Shown: positions 14,259 through 18,332 of the stretch, in pieces | Position numbering within the stretch: position 1 is the stretch's first letter | Layout of the letters: every line of letters starts with the position of its first letter | From: Caryophanales bacterium UBA6414 | GTDB taxonomy: Bacteria; Bacillota_I; Bacilli_A; RF39; UBA660 | Reading direction: 5' to 3' | Length of the DNA: 18,332 nt | NCBI GenBank assembly: GCA_002438545.1 | Contig: DJPK01000044.1 | Span: 1 to 18,332 of the forward strand | Notes under the pieces: model-generated | Seen by the model: the letters and a program-made list of their open reading frames with translations, nothing else | Told to the model about the DNA's origin: nothing | Databases searched by the model: none | Position numbers and translations under genes: made by a program

Positions 14259-14927
14259 TCACCTATCTTCTATTACAATATTACCATTATAATTTACTAG
14301 TTGAATTATTACTGAACCAGAAAACTTCTTTCCCATCTCTTCAGCCTGAAACTTATCTAAATTATTAATATATAATACTATCTCATATCTCTTTGGTCCT
14401 TCTTCTCTACTAAGCGAAAAAGTATTAGGTCTTCCATTACTATCATAACCAAACAATGAAGTATCTTTCCTACTAGCCACTAGTAAATTATCACTACCAT
14501 TAACTGGATACACTAAAGTAGGATTATCGTTTTCATCAAGTTCATAAAAAGCATAACTAAGCTGCGAAAATTCGTTTACATTACTTCTTAAATATGCTAC
14601 AAAATCAGCTCTATCTCCAATATTTTCAATTGTAAAACCATATACCGTACATACCTCTTTATCATTAATATCTAAGCATTGCTTACCATCAGTACGACGA
14701 TAGGCGGTATCTACTTCTTTAAAATTACCGGGGATAACACTATTCATTGAAACCGTCTTACCATCAGTATAATTTAACTTAATATAAGCCGCCGTAGCAT
14801 TAACACTATTTCTTGAAACCATAACTAAATAATAAGATAATGTTGCACCCAACAAACTAATAAATAAACCAGAAATAACAAACACATATATTAACAAATT
14901 AGTAGTATATTTCTTCCCCTTATTCAT
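14259..14927 (-). CDS. TasA/camelysin-like secreted protein (second of three)
   Basis: A 222-residue protein. The N-terminus is Lys-rich, then a hydrophobic helix (LLIYVFVISGLFISLLGATL) runs into GATLSYYLVMVS, followed by NATAAYIKLNYTDG. The mature part is beta-rich and contains CLDINDKEVCTVYGFTIEN, which is closely paralleled by CLSGEREVCSVYTFTVINP in the gene upstream, and an EIVLYINNLDK strand near the end. These shared features show the two are paralogues. GAAGGTGATATAA gives a good SD for ATG 14927, 20 nt after the upstream stop. Its own stop is TGA (14261-14259). No SipW peptidase is encoded in the window. Confidence 0.72.
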   Translation of the reverse strand: MNKGKKYTTNLLIYVFVISGLFISLLGATLSYYLVMVSRNSVNATAAYIKLNYTDGKTVSMNSVIPGNFKEVDTAYRRTDGKQCLDINDKEVCTVYGFTIENIGDRADFVAYLRSNVNEFSQLSYAFYELDENDNPTLVYPVNGSDNLLVASRKDTSLFGYDSNGRPNTFSLSREEGPKRYEIVLYINNLDKFQAEEMGKKFSGSVIIQLVNYNGNIVIEDR

Positions 14928-14947
14928 TTATATCACCTTCTCTATAG

Positions 14948-15664
14948 TTAATCTTTAGAACTTAAATCATCATCACTATTAAATAAGAAACTAGCTTGTA
15001 ATCCCTTAACGCCTTTATAACCACTACTAACATTAATAGTAGCCTTAAATGTTTTATCACCATCAAGTTCGGTCTGATCTTCATTAATCTCTTTTAACCA
15101 CATAACAATCTCATAACTAACTTCCCCTCTAGTAGTATTTGTACTAGCTGGGATATAAGTATCAAGTTTATCTAAAACAATCGCACTATAATCTTGATAA
15201 TTAAGTTTAGTTGAAGGAATAACCTCAGTATACTGTGCTATACCATTACTATCTTTTATAACACGATATACACGATAATATAAATTATGAAACTCATTAT
15301 TACCCTCAATAGGATTTAAAGTCATAGTAATAGGTACCGGTGATTGAAATGATGGATTAATAACTGTAAATGTATAAACACTACATACTTCACGTTCACC
15401 ACTTAAACATTTATCTTCACCTGTTTTTAAAACACTCTCATTAACAACATCTTCAGTAGCAGGAAAAAGATTAGACTTAATATAACTAGTATCTTCCTCA
15501 AGTAATAAACTAACATCTAATGAATCTACATTAACTGAATTATCACCACTAGAAACTACTGCTTCAAAGAAAGCATACGTTGCACCCACTACTACCATTA
15601 TTAATATAGCAACACCAAATATTGTATAAAATAGCATTTTCTTCTTATCATTATCCCAATTCAT
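14948..15664 (-). CDS. TasA/camelysin-like secreted protein (first of three)
   Basis: A 238-residue protein, the leader gene of the trio. A short Lys-rich head is followed by a hydrophobic helix (LFYTIFGVAILIMVVVGATY), GATYAFFEAVVSSGDN and VNVDSLDVSLLLEED. This is the clearest SipW/TasA-type N-terminus of the three. The paired-Cys CLSGEREVCSVYTFTVINP and a Tyr-rich strand (HNLYYRVYRVIKD) follow, then YEIVMWLKEIN. ATG 15664 is preferred because AAAGAGGTGTTGTCT lies immediately before it; a longer frame from 15730 would put this SD inside the gene. It is separated from parC by a terminator. An assembled extracellular fibre or coat is inferred from the family. Confidence 0.75.
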   Translation of the reverse strand: MNWDNDKKKMLFYTIFGVAILIMVVVGATYAFFEAVVSSGDNSVNVDSLDVSLLLEEDTSYIKSNLFPATEDVVNESVLKTGEDKCLSGEREVCSVYTFTVINPSFQSPVPITMTLNPIEGNNEFHNLYYRVYRVIKDSNGIAQYTEVIPSTKLNYQDYSAIVLDKLDTYIPASTNTTRGEVSYEIVMWLKEINEDQTELDGDKTFKATINVSSGYKGVKGLQASFLFNSDDDLSSKD

Positions 15665-15695
15665 AGACAACACCTCTTTACCTATTCTACCATCT

Positions 15696-15701
15696 ATTAT
15701 A
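15696..15701 (-). promoter_or_regulatory. -10 box upstream of the TasA-like operon
   Basis: A perfect TATAAT on the minus strand (15701-15696) lies 31 nt before the ATG at 15664 and downstream of the parC terminator. The -35 is weak (TTTTAC at 16 nt), so this rests mainly on position. Confidence 0.4.
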
Positions 15702-15740
15702 ATAATACCAAAATCGAGTAAAAAAATCAATTACTATATC

Positions 15741-15766
15741 AAAAAAGAACCAAAATTAATTTGATT
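15741..15766 (-). terminator. Terminator of parC
   Basis: Minus strand, immediately after the stop: AATCAAA, loop TTAAT, TTTGGTT (7 bp with one T-G pair), then CTTTTTT. Confidence 0.75.
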
Positions 15767-18265
15767 CTAATATTTCTTTAATATATCATTTATACTAGCA
15801 ATTGATTCATCAACTTCTTTTAAAGACATCTTACTAGAAGGTATAACAACATCACTCTCTTTAATAATATAATCATCTTTATTAGTTAAATTAATAACTT
15901 TATAAGAATAATTAGCTTTATCTTTAACAACATATGAACCATTACTAGCTCTATCCATAATAGGTATCTCCGTAAGTTTTAATTGTTTATCCTCTTTATC
16001 AGTAGATATAATAATCTCATTCTTACCATTCATAATATAAGTAGATACTATCTTACTAGGATTACTCTTAATCTCTTTCATCAAAAGTAAACCACGATTA
16101 CCTCTAGTAGTCTTATCTATCTCTGTTAATTTAAGTCTCTTACCAGTACCCTTATCAGTAATAACTGTAATATACTCTTCACTAGGACTAAACAAATATG
16201 AACTAACTACTTCATCATTCTTTAAATTAATAGATTTAACACCAGATGCCCTAATACCTACAACACTAATCTCACTAGTATTATACCAAAGACCATAACC
16301 ATTCTTAGTAGCCACAAATACTTCACTTAAATTAGAATAATCAACATTAATTACTCTATCCTCATCCTTTAAGTTCATCATATTAATTTCTTTAGTATAT
16401 CTCTGAACCTTAAAATCACTTAATTTAGTTCTCTTAACCATACCATTCTTCGTAAATGAAACAATATATCTATCTTCATCAAAGTTATATACTGGCATAG
16501 CACCTATTATCTTTTCACTCTCTTGCATACCAATAATATTACTTAAATGCTTACCAAAGTCTTTCCATTTAGCTTCAGGTATCTCATAAACCGGTAAATA
16601 TAAATAATTACCTAAATCAGTAAACACTAAAATAAAATTTAAAGTATTAATACTATATAAGCCAATAACATAATCATTCTCTTTTAAACCTGTCTCATCA
16701 TTAGCATTATAACTTCTTAAAGAAACCCTCTTAACATAACCATCTTTAGTAATAGCCACAATAACATCTTCTTTAGGTAGCATTGAAGTATTATCTATCT
16801 TAATATCTTCTATCTGATCCCTAATCTCTGTCTTTCTAGCTACACCATATTCTCTTCTAATCTTACGAAGTTCTTCTTTAATAACATTCTTAAGTTTATC
16901 CTCACTACCAAGTATCTCATTTAAAGCATTCATTATTTTAATTAAATTATCTTTCTCTTCCTGTAAAGCTACTATATCTGTATTAGATAATCTATATAAT
17001 CTCATATCTACAATAGCTGTTGCTTGTTCTAAAGTAAAATCAAACTTCTTAACTAAATTATCAATAGAATCTCCTCTATCTTTACTAGATCTAATAACTT
17101 TAATAACTTCATCTAATATAGATATTGCTTTAATTAAACCTTCAACAATATGAAATCTAGCTGAAGCATGATCTAAATCAAACCTCGTTCTCTTAGTAAC
17201 AACCTGTTTCTGATGAACTATATAGGCATCTAACATTCTTAAAATACCTAATTGTTCTGGTCTACGATTAACTATTGCAATCATATTAAAATTATAACTT
17301 ATTTGTAAATCAGTATTCTTATATAAATAATTTAAAATATTCTGACTATTAGCATCTTTCTTAAGTTCAATAGTAATTTGCAAACCATTCTTATCCGATT
17401 CATCCCTTATCTCAACAATACCATCTAATTTCTTCTCATAACGAAGTTCATCAATCTTCTTAACAAGTAATTGTTTATTAACTTCATAAGGTATCTCTGT
17501 AATAATAATCTTATTCTTATCAACAATCGTCTTAGATTTAATAACTATCTTCCCACGACCATTTTCATAAGCACTCTTAATACCATCAATACCCTCAACT
17601 ATTGCTCCAGTAGGAAAATCAGGTCCCTTAATAAAGTTCATAATAGTATCTAATCGACAATTAGGATTATCCATACGATAAATTGTAGCATCTATTACCT
17701 CACATAAATTATGTGGTGGAATATTAGTAGCATAACCAGCCGAAATACCTGTCGTACCATTAACAAGTAAGTTAGGAAATCTTGCTGGTAAAACTGTCGG
17801 CTCTAACAAAGTATCATCATAGTTAGGCGCAAACACTACCGTATCTTTATCTATATCTTTTAACATTTCATTACTAATTTTAGATAATCTAGCTTCTGTA
17901 TAACGAGATGCAGCTGGAGGATCACCATCAATCGAACCATTATTACCCTGCATATCAATAAAAGGTGCTTTCATCTTCCAATCTTGACTCATTCTTACAA
18001 TAGCATCATAAATAGAAGAATCACCATGTGGATGATATTTACCCATAACATCACCAACTGCTCTAGCAGATTTTTTATATGGTTTATCAAAAGTGTTTTT
18101 TTCTTTATACATAGAATATAAGATCCTTCTCTGAACTGGTTTTAAACCATCACGAACATCAGGAATAGCTCTATCTTGAATAATATATTTAGAATATTTT
18201 CCAAATCTCTCACCCATTATCTCTTCCAATGAATAATCATATATTCTCTTAAGTACTTCTTCCAT
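15767..18265 (-). CDS. parC: DNA topoisomerase IV subunit A
   Basis: ParC cuts and reseals DNA and, with ParE, decatenates daughter chromosomes. The 832-residue protein has the full winged-helix/tower/coiled-coil half and a C-terminal beta-pinwheel with repeated strands such as VIVAITKDGYVKRVSL, YIVSFTKNGMVKRTKL and YITVITDKGTGKRLKL. Catalytic Tyr122 lies in AASRYTEARLS. The segment MQGNNGSIDGDPPAA is ParC-like rather than GyrA-like. The quinolone region YHPHGDSSIYDAI keeps Ser83 and Asp87 (GyrA-style numbering), so no resistance substitution is seen there. ATG 18265 is preferred (TGGTGATAAGC upstream); an ATG at 18277 is possible. parE, the usual upstream partner, is not in the remaining 67 nt. 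Confidence 0.95.
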   Translation of the reverse strand: MEEVLKRIYDYSLEEIMGERFGKYSKYIIQDRAIPDVRDGLKPVQRRILYSMYKEKNTFDKPYKKSARAVGDVMGKYHPHGDSSIYDAIVRMSQDWKMKAPFIDMQGNNGSIDGDPPAASRYTEARLSKISNEMLKDIDKDTVVFAPNYDDTLLEPTVLPARFPNLLVNGTTGISAGYATNIPPHNLCEVIDATIYRMDNPNCRLDTIMNFIKGPDFPTGAIVEGIDGIKSAYENGRGKIVIKSKTIVDKNKIIITEIPYEVNKQLLVKKIDELRYEKKLDGIVEIRDESDKNGLQITIELKKDANSQNILNYLYKNTDLQISYNFNMIAIVNRRPEQLGILRMLDAYIVHQKQVVTKRTRFDLDHASARFHIVEGLIKAISILDEVIKVIRSSKDRGDSIDNLVKKFDFTLEQATAIVDMRLYRLSNTDIVALQEEKDNLIKIMNALNEILGSEDKLKNVIKEELRKIRREYGVARKTEIRDQIEDIKIDNTSMLPKEDVIVAITKDGYVKRVSLRSYNANDETGLKENDYVIGLYSINTLNFILVFTDLGNYLYLPVYEIPEAKWKDFGKHLSNIIGMQESEKIIGAMPVYNFDEDRYIVSFTKNGMVKRTKLSDFKVQRYTKEINMMNLKDEDRVINVDYSNLSEVFVATKNGYGLWYNTSEISVVGIRASGVKSINLKNDEVVSSYLFSPSEEYITVITDKGTGKRLKLTEIDKTTRGNRGLLLMKEIKSNPSKIVSTYIMNGKNEIIISTDKEDKQLKLTEIPIMDRASNGSYVVKDKANYSYKVINLTNKDDYIIKESDVVIPSSKMSLKEVDESIASINDILKKY

Positions 18266-18332
18266 GCTTATCACCATAACTTAGTTTACCATATTTTACT
18301 TAACTTGGCAAATATAAGACATATTTTTTACA

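Noticed and set aside
18278..18332. 3' end of parE upstream of parC
   Set aside because: The minus-strand frames here are short and give no recognisable ParE ending; too little sequence remains to decide.

Overview
The window is strongly AT-rich and carries a typical Firmicutes gene set: RecU next to a class A penicillin-binding protein, ParC, an RluB-type pseudouridine synthase, SpoVS, a one-piece tmRNA, and Shine-Dalgarno sites of the AGGAGG/AGGTGA type. Very low GC, short intergenic gaps and many small secreted proteins suggest a small-genome gut relative of the Bacilli/Mollicutes (an RF39-like or Erysipelotrichia-like lineage). That placement is inference. The standard code fits: the long genes use TGG for Trp, and TGA is the natural stop of rluB and of one TasA-like gene.

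Layout. 24-1697 (minus) is a type IV pilin-like, Ig-domain, cysteine-repeat surface protein. Its start codon is ACG and it has two in-frame stops, yet its promoter looks excellent. 1758-2573 (minus) is a DUF368/PopT undecaprenyl-phosphate transporter. 2709-6312 (plus) is recU followed by a class A PBP with a second, internal ribosome start. 6309-8312 (minus) is a small holin-like membrane protein, a GT2-TPR glycosyltransferase and an Fe/Mn superoxide dismutase. 8379-8890 (plus) is a complete RNA transcription unit: promoter, tmRNA, tRNA-Thr(CGU), terminator. 8919-9716 (plus) is an unrecognised HExxH protein. 9821-10870 (minus) is a GT-C membrane mannosyltransferase-like protein. 10971-11231 (plus) is spoVS. 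11286-12854 (minus) holds two uncharacterised genes, one with a coiled-coil, acidic and hydrophobic-hairpin architecture. 12924-13640 is rluB. 13693-15664 is a run of three TasA/camelysin-like secreted proteins. 15767-18265 is parC.

Much of the content concerns the cell envelope. PopT returns undecaprenyl phosphate, the PBP polymerises and cross-links peptidoglycan, two glycosyltransferases modify unknown acceptors, and the pilin-like and TasA-like proteins are displayed outside. RecU, ParC, tmRNA, tRNA and RluB are housekeeping functions. No insertion sequence, CRISPR array, transposase or integrase is visible. The points most worth follow-up are the frame-preserved but interrupted pilin gene with its 23-residue cysteine repeat, the dual-start PBP, the TasA-like trio, and the acidic membrane-hairpin protein.
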